Source of the DNA: Pseudomonadota bacterium
GTDB lineage: Bacteria > Pseudomonadota > Alphaproteobacteria > Caulobacterales > Caulobacteraceae
NCBI GenBank assembly: GCA_023432855.1
Contig: JAEZEZ010000119.1
Span: forward strand, 1-56,387
Direction of reading: 5' to 3'
DNA: 56,387 bases
Shown: one piece after another, positions 1 through 6,739 of the stretch
Layout: each line of letters starts with the position of its first letter
Position numbering within the stretch: the stretch's first letter is position 1
Made by a program: the position numbers and the translations under genes
Notes under the pieces: model-generated
Databases searched by the model: none
The model's input: only the letters and a program-made list of their open reading frames with translations
Told to the model about the DNA's origin: nothing

Positions 1-50
1 GGGGGGGGGCGGGGGGCCCCCCCCCGGCCGGGCGCGGCGCGCCGGGCCAG
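1..50. other. G/C homopolymer-rich window start
   Basis: The first 50 bases are almost only G and C: a run of nine Gs, then runs of Gs and Cs and GCGC/CCGG tracts. No reading frame, promoter or terminator is visible here or in the following 55 bases before the end of queD. Such runs are typical of a contig edge or low-quality assembly, but a genuine low-complexity intergenic tract cannot be excluded from the sequence alone. Confidence 0.5.
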
Positions 51-105
51 CCTACCCAACGGGTAGGGATTTGGTCGTCGCCGCCTCCATACCCTGGACG
101 CGCCC

Positions 106-474
106 CTACAGACTCACCGCCACCCGCTCGCCGATGGTCGGGCGCGACACCTCGACCCGGCTCAGCCCCGGATACTGCGCCTTCAGCCGCTCGGCGAACC
201 ACAGGCACAGGCGTTCGAGCGTCGGATGCTCCAGCCCCTCGATCTCGTTCAGCACCCGGTGGTCGAGCTCCGCCGCCGCGGCCTTCAGGGCTGCGTCCAG
301 CTCGCCCAGGTCCTCGACCCAGCCGTCGTCCGCCTTCATCGGCCCGCGCACCGTCGCCTCCACCCGGAACGAGTGCCCGTGCATGCGGCGGTAGGGGCTC
401 TCGTCCGGGCCCAGCGGCAGGTGATGGGCGGCGTCGAAGGTGGCGCCCTTGGTGATCTCGAAGGTGTGGCTCAT
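106..474 (-). CDS. queD: 6-carboxytetrahydropterin synthase family protein QueD
   Basis: This 122-residue protein belongs to the PTPS/QueD family, which converts dihydroneopterin triphosphate to 6-carboxytetrahydropterin, the first committed step towards preQ0 and queuosine. The zinc-binding histidines are visible: one in FDAAHH (about residues 17-18) and the MHGH pair (32 and 34). The C-terminal DHRVLNE and HPTLE segments also fit the family. It is the last gene of queC-queE-queD, 37 bp after queE, which supports the assignment. The oddity is that the residue four before the HGH histidine, where E. coli QueD has its catalytic Cys27, is Tyr28; the only cysteine is Cys90. The function is therefore inferred mainly from family and operon. 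Confidence 0.9.
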   Translation of the reverse strand: MSHTFEITKGATFDAAHHLPLGPDESPYRRMHGHSFRVEATVRGPMKADDGWVEDLGELDAALKAAAAELDHRVLNEIEGLEHPTLERLCLWFAERLKAQYPGLSRVEVSRPTIGERVAVSL

Positions 475-511
475 CAGAACTGGTCTCGCGGGCCGCAGCT
501 GGCCGCGTGGG

Positions 512-1147
512 TCAGGGGACGCCGATGTACTTGTGGGTTTGCACGCTTAAACGCCAGCGCGGGTGCTCTAGGCAATAGGCCACGGCCGCCTGGGTGTTGG
601 CCGCCTGGGCCGGTCCGTCCATCGGCTGCAGGTAGAAGCGCTCGAATCCCAGCCCTTCGAAGCGGGCCGGATCGACGCCGGCCTGCGGAAACACCAGCTT
701 GAGCTCCTGGCCGGACGTCTGGGCCAGCGGCGCGTCGGCCTTGGGGCTGACGCAGATCCAGTCGATCCCCGCCGGCGCCGCGATCGTGCCGTTGGTCTCC
801 ACCGCGATCTCGAAGCCGCGCCCGTGCAGGGCGGCGATCAGCGGACCGTCCAGCTGCAGCAGCGGCTCGCCGCCGGTGCAGACCACCAGCGCCGGTTCTC
901 CCGGCGGGCCCCGCCAGGTCCGCGCCACGGCGTCGGCCAGGGCCGCGGGCGTTGTGAACTTGCCGCCCCCGGGGCCGTCGGTCCCGACGAAGTCGGTGTC
1001 GCAGAAGGTGCAGACCGCGGCGGCCCGATCCTGCTCGCGCCCGCTCCACAGGTTGCAGCCGGCAAAGCGCAGGAACACGGCGGGCCGGCCGGCCTGTCCG
1101 CCCTCCCCCTGCACCGTCAGGAAGATTTCCTTGACCGAATAGGTCAT
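512..1147 (-). CDS. queE: 7-carboxy-7-deazaguanine synthase (radical SAM)
   Basis: A 211-residue radical SAM enzyme that rearranges 6-carboxytetrahydropterin to 7-carboxy-7-deazaguanine, using a 4Fe-4S cluster and Mg2+. The N-terminus MTYSVKEIFLTVQGEG is the QueE signature. The cluster cysteines are at about 31, 46 and 49 in a CX14CX2C arrangement rather than the CX3CX2C of most radical SAM enzymes; this extended spacing is known from characterised QueE proteins. A glycine-rich CTGGEPLLQ segment follows. The ATG overlaps the queC stop by 4 bp (ATGA), so translation is probably coupled to queC. An in-frame extension upstream runs through queC and is not used. Confidence 0.95.
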   Translation of the reverse strand: MTYSVKEIFLTVQGEGGQAGRPAVFLRFAGCNLWSGREQDRAAAVCTFCDTDFVGTDGPGGGKFTTPAALADAVARTWRGPPGEPALVVCTGGEPLLQLDGPLIAALHGRGFEIAVETNGTIAAPAGIDWICVSPKADAPLAQTSGQELKLVFPQAGVDPARFEGLGFERFYLQPMDGPAQAANTQAAVAYCLEHPRWRLSVQTHKYIGVP

Positions 1148-1857
1148 GCGCCGGCCCGCCAACGCTCGTATCCCGCCGCCCGCAGTTCGCAGGCCGGGCA
1201 GGTTCCGCAGCCATGGCCCCAGGCGTGACGCTCGCCGCGTTCGCCGCGGTAGCAGGTGTGGGTGTGTTCGAGGATCAGCTCGACCAGCTCTTCGCCCCCG
1301 ATCTCCCGCGCCAGCGCCCAGGTCTGCGCCTTGGTCAGGCGCATCAGCGGCGTCTCGACGGCGATGTCGCGCGCCAGGCCCAGTCTCAGGGCCTGCTCCA
1401 TGGCGTCGATGGTCTCGCGCCGGCAGTCGGGATAGCCGGAGTAGTCGGTCTCGCACATGCCGGCGACCAGCACGGTCATCCCGCGCCGCTCGGCCAGCGC
1501 CGCTGCGTAGGTGAGGAAGACCAGGTTGCGGCCCGGCACGAAGGTGGTCGGCAGGCCGCGCTCGTCCAGTTCGATCTCGCGGTCGGTGGTCATGGCCGTC
1601 TCGCCGATGGCTCCGAACCCCTTCAGGTCCAGCACGTGGTCGGGACCCAGCCGCCGGCCTTGCGGCAGCAGGGCCGCCATGCGCTCGCGCACGATCAGGC
1701 GCTGGGCCATCTCCACCCCGTGCCGCTGGCCATAGTCGAAGCCCACCGTCTCGACCCGGGAAAAGCGCTCCAGCGCCCACGCCAGGCAGGTGGCGGAATC
1801 CTGCCCGCCTGAGAACAGCACCAGCGCGGCGTCGGAACGGGTCGGGGTAGAAGTCAT
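1144..1857 (-). CDS. queC: 7-cyano-7-deazaguanine synthase
   Basis: A 237-residue ATP-dependent enzyme that turns 7-carboxy-7-deazaguanine into preQ0. The PP-loop SGGQDS lies at residues 16-21, and the C-terminal zinc site is visible as a cysteine in HTHTC followed by CGTCPAC. The ATG at 1857 gives the normal QueC start just before the PP-loop; longer in-frame starts would run into the divergent cutA. It is the first gene of queC-queE-queD, transcribed away from cutA across a 53-bp gap. No preQ1 riboswitch fold was recognised in that short leader. No queF or tgt is in the window, so the final product cannot be read from here. Confidence 0.95.
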   Translation of the reverse strand: MTSTPTRSDAALVLFSGGQDSATCLAWALERFSRVETVGFDYGQRHGVEMAQRLIVRERMAALLPQGRRLGPDHVLDLKGFGAIGETAMTTDREIELDERGLPTTFVPGRNLVFLTYAAALAERRGMTVLVAGMCETDYSGYPDCRRETIDAMEQALRLGLARDIAVETPLMRLTKAQTWALAREIGGEELVELILEHTHTCYRGERGERHAWGHGCGTCPACELRAAGYERWRAGA

Positions 1858-1910
1858 GGAACAGGCCTGCGAGCCCGGCATATAGGAAGCATGGCAAGGG
1901 AGACCCGCCC

Positions 1911-2252
1911 ATGGGCGAGCCGGTGATCCTCTACACCACATGGCCCGACGCCGATACGGCCGAGGCCGCGGGCGCCGAAGCCGTGGCCGAGCGCCTGGCC
2001 GCCTGCGCCAACGTGCTGGCGCCCATGCGCTCCATCTACCGCTGGGAAGGCGCGGTGGACCGGGCGACCGAGGTTCCGATGCTGCTGAAGACCACGACGG
2101 ACTCCGCTGAACGGCTGCGCGAACTGATCGTGGCGCGCCATCCCTACGATCTGCCCTGCATCGTCGCCCTGGCCGTGGCGCCGGGGTGTTCGCACGCGCC
2201 GTTCATCGACTGGATCGCGGCCGAAACAGGGGCTCCCGCGGCGGGCATCTGA
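1911..2252 (+). CDS. cutA: CutA1 divalent-cation tolerance protein
   Basis: A 113-residue protein of the CutA1 family, small trimeric cytoplasmic proteins with a ferredoxin-like fold related to PII. The family was linked to copper/divalent-cation tolerance in E. coli, but its biochemical role remains uncertain. The signature RLAACANVLAPMRSIYRWEG at residues 27-46 and the later LPCIVALAV strand are typical. Length is normal. It is transcribed divergently from queC (53 bp) and lies 108 bp upstream of the histidine kinase gene. Confidence 0.9.
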   Translation: MGEPVILYTTWPDADTAEAAGAEAVAERLAACANVLAPMRSIYRWEGAVDRATEVPMLLKTTTDSAERLRELIVARHPYDLPCIVALAVAPGCSHAPFIDWIAAETGAPAAGI

Positions 2253-2360
2253 CGGCGGCGGATGAGCTGGGCCGGGGAGCCCATTGAAATTCATCGCCTT
2301 AACCAGTCCGAAAACCTGATCGTGTCAGATGGCTCCACAGTCCTCACCCGCGGATGCTTC

Positions 2361-3992
2361 ATGGCGACCATCGACAGTCTCACGGAACGGATCCCCCCGG
2401 TCACGCCCGACATGTCCGTGGCGCAGGTATTCGCCCTGTTCGAGCGCGACCCTGACGTACTCGTGCTCGCGGTCGTCGAGGACGGCCGGCCGGTCGGCCT
2501 CGTGGAGCGGCCGCAGTTCCTGTTCGACTACGGGCGCAGCAACGGCTGCGAGACCCATGCGAGCACCCCCATCAGCAAACTGATGGACCCCGAGCCGGTC
2601 ACCGTCGAGGCCTGCACCGGCATCAGCGTCTTCTCCGATTCCATGCTCGGCGCGCGTCCGTCCGGACTGCTGCGCGGGTTCATCGTCACCGACAACGGAC
2701 GCTACCTCGGCGTCGGCACCATGCTGTCGCTGCTGCAGGCGACCAGCGCCAGCGCGCGCCGCCGCCTGGAAGCAGCCGCCGACGAGGCGCAGGTGATCGC
2801 CCAGGCAAAGGTCGCCGCCCAGGCCTCCGCCCACGCCAAGAGCCAGTTCCTCGCTGTCCTCAGCCACGAGCTCCGCACGCCGCTGAACGGCGTCCTGGCC
2901 GTCGCCGAACTGCTGCAGCGCCAGCCCCTGCGCGAGGACGCGCGGGCCTATGTCCAGACCATCGTCGATTCCAGCGAGGCCCTGCTCAGCACCCTGGCCG
3001 ACGCCGTCGATCTGGCCCGCGCCGAGGCCGGCGAACTGACCCTCGCGCCCGAGCCCGTCCACGTGCGCGAGATCATGGACATGGTGCAGACGACCTGGGC
3101 GCCGCGTGCGGCCCAGGACGGCGTCACCCTGCTGACCAGCTTCGACGGCGACCCCGACCTTGCCGCCGAACTCGACGCCTCGCGCATCGGCCAGGTGTTC
3201 AACAACCTCGTCGGCAACGCGCTCAAGTTCGCCCGCGAAGGCGTCGTCGAGGCCAGCCTGAAGGCCACCCTCGAAGGCGACCGCGTCCGCATCGAGGGCG
3301 CCGTGCGCGACAAGGGCCCCGGCATCCCGGCGGACCGCCTGGAGCAGCTGTTCGAGCTGCAGGGCTCGTCGACCAACCACCACGCCGGCGGATCCGGCCT
3401 GGGCCTGGCCATGTGCCGCCAGGTGGTCGAGATGATGGGCGGCTCCATCCGCGCCGAGAGCAACGTCGGCCACGGCGCCACCTTCACCTTCCAGGTCACC
3501 GCGCCGCGCACCTTCATCGAGGAAGAGGACGCCGCCAACGTCACCGAGATCTCCGAACTGGCCCTGCAGAGCCAGCCGCACGTGCTGATCGTCGACGACA
3601 ACGCCACCAACCGCGTCGTCGCCCAGGCCCTGTGCGAGATGTTCGGCTGCACCTCCGAATGCGCCGAGGACGGCATGGAGGCCCTGGAGGCCGTCCAGAA
3701 CCGCCGCTTCGACCTCATCCTGATGGACATCAAGATGCCGCGCATGGACGGCGTCCAGGCCACCCAGGCCATCCGCGCCCTGCCCGGCGTCGAGGGCGAG
3801 ACTCCGATCGTGGCGCTCACCGCCAACGCCGACCCGGCCGACGCCAAGCACTACCTCGAGATCGGCATGGCCGCCGTGGTCGAAAAGCCCATCAAGCCCG
3901 AACGCCTCCGCGCCGCCATGAACGCGGCCCTGAGCGCGGAGCCGGCCGCCGCCGCCGAGCCCGCCCCGGCGAAGAAGCGCAAGGCGGGGTAG
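2361..3992 (+). CDS. CBS-domain hybrid histidine kinase with receiver
   Basis: A soluble hybrid sensor kinase of 543 residues. Residues 1-130 look like a paired CBS-type sensory region (two strand-helix units each with a V(V/T)EDGRP or VTDNGRY turn). An Ala-rich helix follows, then HisKA with the phospho-acceptor at about His169 (AVLSHELRTPLNG). The HATPase has an N-box at about Asn282 (NNLVGNALKF), a G1 DKGPGIP and a G2 GSGLGLAM. The C-terminal receiver has VDDN, a phospho-acceptor near Asp456 (LILMDIKMPRMDG) and a Lys near 509. No membrane segment is seen. The ATG at 2361 starts just before the CBS region; an in-frame ATG at 2262 would add 33 unlikely residues across a TTAACC motif at 2299. 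The signal and the final output regulator are unknown. Confidence 0.88.
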   Translation: MATIDSLTERIPPVTPDMSVAQVFALFERDPDVLVLAVVEDGRPVGLVERPQFLFDYGRSNGCETHASTPISKLMDPEPVTVEACTGISVFSDSMLGARPSGLLRGFIVTDNGRYLGVGTMLSLLQATSASARRRLEAAADEAQVIAQAKVAAQASAHAKSQFLAVLSHELRTPLNGVLAVAELLQRQPLREDARAYVQTIVDSSEALLSTLADAVDLARAEAGELTLAPEPVHVREIMDMVQTTWAPRAAQDGVTLLTSFDGDPDLAAELDASRIGQVFNNLVGNALKFAREGVVEASLKATLEGDRVRIEGAVRDKGPGIPADRLEQLFELQGSSTNHHAGGSGLGLAMCRQVVEMMGGSIRAESNVGHGATFTFQVTAPRTFIEEEDAANVTEISELALQSQPHVLIVDDNATNRVVAQALCEMFGCTSECAEDGMEALEAVQNRRFDLILMDIKMPRMDGVQATQAIRALPGVEGETPIVALTANADPADAKHYLEIGMAAVVEKPIKPERLRAAMNAALSAEPAAAAEPAPAKKRKAG

Positions 3993-4160
3993 GCGGAGCG
4001 GGCTAACTCCTGCCGCCCTCCCCCGGACGGCGAGCCGGTTAACGCGCTCGGCCCGAGAGCTTCCCTTTCCGGGCAGCGATGGTGCAGGGAAGGCTTGCGC
4101 CACCCCCCGGATCAGTGTGCGATTCCGCCTCGCGGCCGCGGGTTTCGCCGCCGCGATGGC
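3993..4160. other. Intergenic spacer after the hybrid kinase gene
   Basis: First part of the 635-bp gap between the convergent kinase and exonuclease genes. It contains an inverted repeat CTTCCCT / AGGGAAG (about 4060-4100, loop about 20 nt), which could act in transcript ending but has no T-run. No convincing reading frame is present; a long minus-strand frame crossing it is a shadow of the kinase gene. Confidence 0.4.
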
Positions 4161-4177
4161 GGTCTTTGACAACTGAA
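4161..4177 (+). promoter_or_regulatory. Conserved TTGACA-containing box of composite repeat A
   Basis: GGTCTTTGACAACTGAA differs at one position from the box at 38554-38570 (minus strand), which has the same position and orientation relative to the AACAGCG arrays. It contains a perfect -35 consensus TTGACA. No matching -10 was confidently recognised, so promoter activity is only suggested. Confidence 0.4.
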
Positions 4178-4371
4178 CTTCAGCGATGGCGCGGATCACT
4201 GTTTCCGAGGGGGCAATTCCCTGTTCAGGGACGATGAATTCCCTGTTCCGAATTCCCTGTTTCCGGCTGGAAAGCCCAGAGATTTCAATATTGAGGTCGG
4301 CGGAATTTTTTTCGCCGCCAAGAAACAGGGACCGGGGGGCGCAAGGACAGCTATCACCGGAGAGGCGCCGC

Positions 4372-4424
4372 CCGCTGTTCTGCAAAACAGCGGATTAACA
4401 GCGTGGAACAGCGAAATAACAGCG
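4372..4424 (+). repeat. Helically phased AACAGCG array, left copy
   Basis: It begins with an 8-bp hairpin CCGCTGTT (4372-4379) / AACAGCGG (4386-4393). AACAG then starts at 4386, 4397, 4407 and 4418, i.e. spacings of 11, 10 and 11 bp, close to one DNA helical turn. The spacer bases vary while the unit is kept. Confidence 0.8.
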
Positions 4425-4453
4425 GGCGGACGCTGCGAATGCGGTGGGCGCGC

Positions 4454-4482
4454 CCTCGTCCTTCGACAGGCTCAGGATGAGG
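4454..4482 (+). repeat. 29-bp palindromic element, copy A1
   Basis: It begins CCTCGTCCTTCGACAGGCTC and ends AGGATGAGG. It is identical to the copy at 38354-38382 and is the exact reverse complement of the copy at 4510-4538. The pair could fold into a 29-bp stem with a 27-nt loop. Elements of this CTTCGACAGGCTCAGGATGA type are common between genes in many alphaproteobacteria, from general knowledge. Confidence 0.85.
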
Positions 4483-4509
4483 GCGACTGAGGCGACCGCG
4501 CCCCGAAAT

Positions 4510-4538
4510 CCTCATCCTGAGCCTGTCGAAGGACGAGG
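4510..4538 (-). repeat. 29-bp palindromic element, copy A2 (inverted)
   Basis: It begins CCTCATCCTGAGCCTGTCGA and ends AGGACGAGG, the perfect reverse complement of copy A1. It is extended by GAAAT / ATTTC on its two sides, giving an additional imperfect symmetry around this copy. Confidence 0.85.
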
Positions 4539-4552
4539 ATTTCGCCCGGCCT

Positions 4553-4616
4553 CGCTGTTTACCGGAACAGCGAAATAACAGCGGGGAACAGCGGAATAAC
4601 AGCGGGAAACAGCGAA
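4553..4616 (+). repeat. Helically phased AACAGCG array, right copy
   Basis: It starts with a hairpin CGCTGTT (4553-4559) / AACAGCG (4566-4572). AACAG then begins at 4566, 4577, 4587, 4598 and 4608. The spacings are 11, 10, 11 and 10 bp, an exact 10.5-bp average. It ends 12 bp before the stop of the exonuclease gene. Confidence 0.85.
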
Positions 4617-4627
4617 ACCACCGCCCC

Positions 4628-5653
4628 TCAGTCCGCTTCGTCGTCCTCTTCCTCGTAGCCGACCAGGGCCAGGGCGCGGGCGGGGACGCCTTCGAGTTCG
4701 GCCCAGCGCAGCAGGCCCTCCTCGCGGCCGTGGGTGATCCACAGTTCGCCTGGCTGCAGCTCCTTCACCGTGGCGGTCAGCTCGTCCCAGTCGGCGTGGT
4801 CGGAGATGACCAGGGGCAGCTCCACGCCCCGCTGGCGGGCGCGGGCCCTGACCATCATCCAGCCGGAGGCGAAGGCGGCGACCGGGTCGGCGAAACGGCG
4901 GGCCCAGCGGTCGGCCATGGCCGAGGGCGGGGCGACCACGATCTCGCCGGCGAACCTGTCGGGCCGGGTGGCGGTCGCCGGCGCGAGCTCGCCCAGGTCC
5001 ACGCCGTGGGCCTGATACAGACGGTTGAGCCGCTCCATGGCGCCGTGGACGTGGATCGGCCTCTCCCAGCCCGCCTCGCGCAGCAGCCGGATGATCCGCT
5101 GCGCCTTGCCGAGCGCATAGGCGCCGACGATGTGGGTACGTTCCGGGAACTGGGCCACCGAGCGCAGCAGGCGGGCGACCTCCTCGTGATCCGGCGGGTG
5201 GCGGAAGACCGGCAGGCCGAAGGTCGCCTCGCTGATGAAGACGTCGCAGGCGACCGGCTCGAAGGGCGGACAGGTCGGATCGCGGCGGCGCTTGTAGTCG
5301 CCCGAGACCACCATGCGCAGCGGGCCGCAGGTGACCACCGCCTGGGCCGAGCCCAGGACGTGGCCGGCGGGGACGAGCTTCAGGTCGACCTGGCCGATGC
5401 GCACCGTCTCGCCGTAGGCCACGGCCTGGGTCGAGCCGGCGAAGTCGGCGCCGTAGCGCTCGCGCATGATGGCCAGGGTCTCGGCCGTGGCCAGGACGCG
5501 GCCGTGGCCGGCGCGGGCGTGGTCGGAGTGGCCGTGGGTGATGACCGCCCGGTCCACCGGCCGCACGGGGTCGACGTAGAAGCCGCCGGGCTCGCACCAC
5601 AGACCCTCGGGCTTCGGACAGAGCAGCTTTTCGGGGCGGGAGGGAGCGGCCAT
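4628..5653 (-). CDS. Ligase-associated DNA damage response exonuclease (metallo-beta-lactamase fold)
   Basis: A 341-residue metallo-beta-lactamase/beta-CASP protein of the family usually encoded beside an ATP-dependent DNA ligase and an Lhr-type helicase. The metal motif HGHSDHARAGH lies near residues 40-50; an SGDYK segment, ISEATFGLP and a C-terminal ITHGREEGLLRW follow, all typical. The ATG at 5653 is chosen because longer starts would overlap the divergent thioesterase gene at 5736. It ends in a run of acidic residues. No ligase or helicase gene is adjacent: downstream is composite repeat A. The gene is therefore separated from its usual partners. Role in end processing is inferred from the family only. 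Confidence 0.85.
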   Translation of the reverse strand: MAAPSRPEKLLCPKPEGLWCEPGGFYVDPVRPVDRAVITHGHSDHARAGHGRVLATAETLAIMRERYGADFAGSTQAVAYGETVRIGQVDLKLVPAGHVLGSAQAVVTCGPLRMVVSGDYKRRRDPTCPPFEPVACDVFISEATFGLPVFRHPPDHEEVARLLRSVAQFPERTHIVGAYALGKAQRIIRLLREAGWERPIHVHGAMERLNRLYQAHGVDLGELAPATATRPDRFAGEIVVAPPSAMADRWARRFADPVAAFASGWMMVRARARQRGVELPLVISDHADWDELTATVKELQPGELWITHGREEGLLRWAELEGVPARALALVGYEEEDDEAD

Positions 5654-5735
5654 GGAAGACGGAACGTCCAACGGCCAAGGCGTATCCGCAAGCGGCGGCC
5701 TGTGCGCGGCGGCCGGGCGGCGGCTATAAGCGGCC

Positions 5736-6191
5736 ATGGATTCGCCCTCGGTCCTCGACCTGCTGCCCCAGCTGGCCTCCGGCGCGCCGCACACCCACGC
5801 CCTGGCGCTGGAGTTCGTGGGCGTGGAAGCGGACGTGGTGACCCTGAAGGCGCCGTTCCGCGAGGACCTGGTCGGCGACCCGGAGCTGAACGTACTGGCC
5901 GGCGGGGTGGTCACCACCCTGCTGGACCACGTCGGCGGTCTGGCGGTGTGGACCGCGCTCGGCCGCTATGCGCCCATCGCCACGCTGGACATGCGCATCG
6001 ACTACATGCGGCCGGCCGAGCCGGGGATGGACGTGCTGGCGCGGGCGCGTTGCTACAAGCTGACCCGCTCGGTCGGGTTCGTGCGCGCCTGGGCTTACGA
6101 CCGCGACCCGGACGACCCGGTGGCCGCCGCCCAGGCCGCCTACATGCTCAACGAGAACGCGGCCCGGCGGGCGAAGGGTGGGGCGGCGTGA
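5736..6191 (+). CDS. PaaI-family hotdog thioesterase
   Basis: A 151-residue single hotdog-domain protein of the PaaI/YbgC-like acyl-CoA thioesterase group. The helix segment with AGGVVTTLLDHVGGLAV contains the conserved G-G-x(5)-D/H pattern, followed by the strand MRIDYMRPAEPG. The start follows the divergent exonuclease gene by 82 bp. Its stop overlaps the GTG start of the next gene, which encodes a related protein. The substrate is unknown; hydrolysis of a small acyl- or aryl-CoA is the family expectation. Confidence 0.85.
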   Translation: MDSPSVLDLLPQLASGAPHTHALALEFVGVEADVVTLKAPFREDLVGDPELNVLAGGVVTTLLDHVGGLAVWTALGRYAPIATLDMRIDYMRPAEPGMDVLARARCYKLTRSVGFVRAWAYDRDPDDPVAAAQAAYMLNENAARRAKGGAA

Positions 6192-6628
6192 GCGGGGACG
6201 TCGAGCGGCTGCAGGCGATCCTGGACGGAATCCCGTACGCCGGATTCCTCGGCGCAAGGGCGGAGCTGCGCGACGGGGAAGCGCTTTCGGTCATGCCGTT
6301 CGCCCCGCACCTCATCGGCAATCCGATGCTGCCGGCCCTTCACGGCGGCGCGACCGCGGCCTTCCTCGAGATGGCGGCCATGGCCCACCTGGCGACCCTG
6401 AACGGCGAGGCGACCCACCTCCCCCGCCCGATCAGCGTGTCGATCGACTACCTGCGGTCGGGACGACCCCTGGCCACAGTGGCGCGGCCGGTGGTCAAGC
6501 GCATCGGCCGGCGCATCGCCAACGTCCAGGTCGAGGCCTGGCAGGACGGCCAGGGCGCCCCCATCGCCGCCCTGCACGCCAACTTCCTCCTGTCCGCAGG
6601 CCCCGCCATGCCCGACCAGGGCAAGTAA
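6188..6628 (+). CDS. PaaI-family hotdog thioesterase, second copy
   Basis: A 146-residue hotdog protein starting at a GTG that overlaps the previous stop (GTGA), which decides the start and implies coupled translation. HGGATAAFLEMAAMAHLA corresponds to the helix of the upstream paralogue, and VSIDYLRSGRP to its strand, so the two are a diverged tandem pair. In the first copy the helix carries LLDHVGG, here FLEMAAM, with Glu instead of Asp at the likely catalytic position. The pair may act together or as a hetero-oligomer, which is inference. Confidence 0.83.
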   Translation: MSGDVERLQAILDGIPYAGFLGARAELRDGEALSVMPFAPHLIGNPMLPALHGGATAAFLEMAAMAHLATLNGEATHLPRPISVSIDYLRSGRPLATVARPVVKRIGRRIANVQVEAWQDGQGAPIAALHANFLLSAGPAMPDQGK

Positions 6629-6695
6629 AACCGGCGTTTCTACCGGCTGCGGCCAGTCGTCGCATTTGCACGCTGGCGAACACTGCCAAGGTGTG

Positions 6696-6710
6696 TTAAT
6701 CGATCATTCA
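6696..6710 (+). promoter_or_regulatory. Possible CtrA-type box (TTAA-N7-TTCA)
   Basis: TTAATCGATCATTCA matches the CtrA pattern TTAA-N7-TTAA except for one base. It lies 30 bp upstream of the ATG at 6740, in a locally A/T-rich stretch of an otherwise GC-rich genome. This is only a motif resemblance; a single mismatch and one occurrence give limited weight. Confidence 0.3.
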
Positions 6711-6739
6711 CCATATCGAATGGGATTGGGGCTGCAGTT

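Larger units (their letters stand above)
4161..4616 (+). repeat. Composite intergenic repeat A (phased AACAGCG arrays and inverted 29-bp elements)
   Basis: This composite reads left to right. A box GGTCTTTGACAACTGAA lies at 4161-4177. Three AATTCCCTGTT motifs follow (CTGTT at 4221, 4243, 4257). The first AACAGCG array spans 4372-4424, an inverted pair of 29-bp elements spans 4454-4538, and a second AACAGCG array spans 4553-4616. The same parts occur in the same relative order, in the opposite orientation, at 38177-38570. It fills the gap between two convergent genes and contains no credible gene. Local base composition is more A/T-rich than the flanking genes. Mobile origin, chromosome architecture or RNA processing are all possible; no function can be assigned. 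Confidence 0.8.

Noticed and set aside
1858..1910. preQ1 riboswitch before queC
   Set aside because: The 53-bp divergent gap is short and no H-type pseudoknot pattern with an A-rich tail was seen.
2325..4385. A 686-codon open frame on the minus strand opposite the hybrid kinase gene
   Set aside because: It is made of Gly/Ala/Val/Asp-rich sequence without domains and mirrors the codon-position bias of the kinase gene; its 5' part consists of translated repeat sequence.
4372..4616. CRISPR-like array
   Set aside because: Units are 7-9 bp with 3-4 bp spacers, far too short for CRISPR repeats and spacers, and no cas gene is present.
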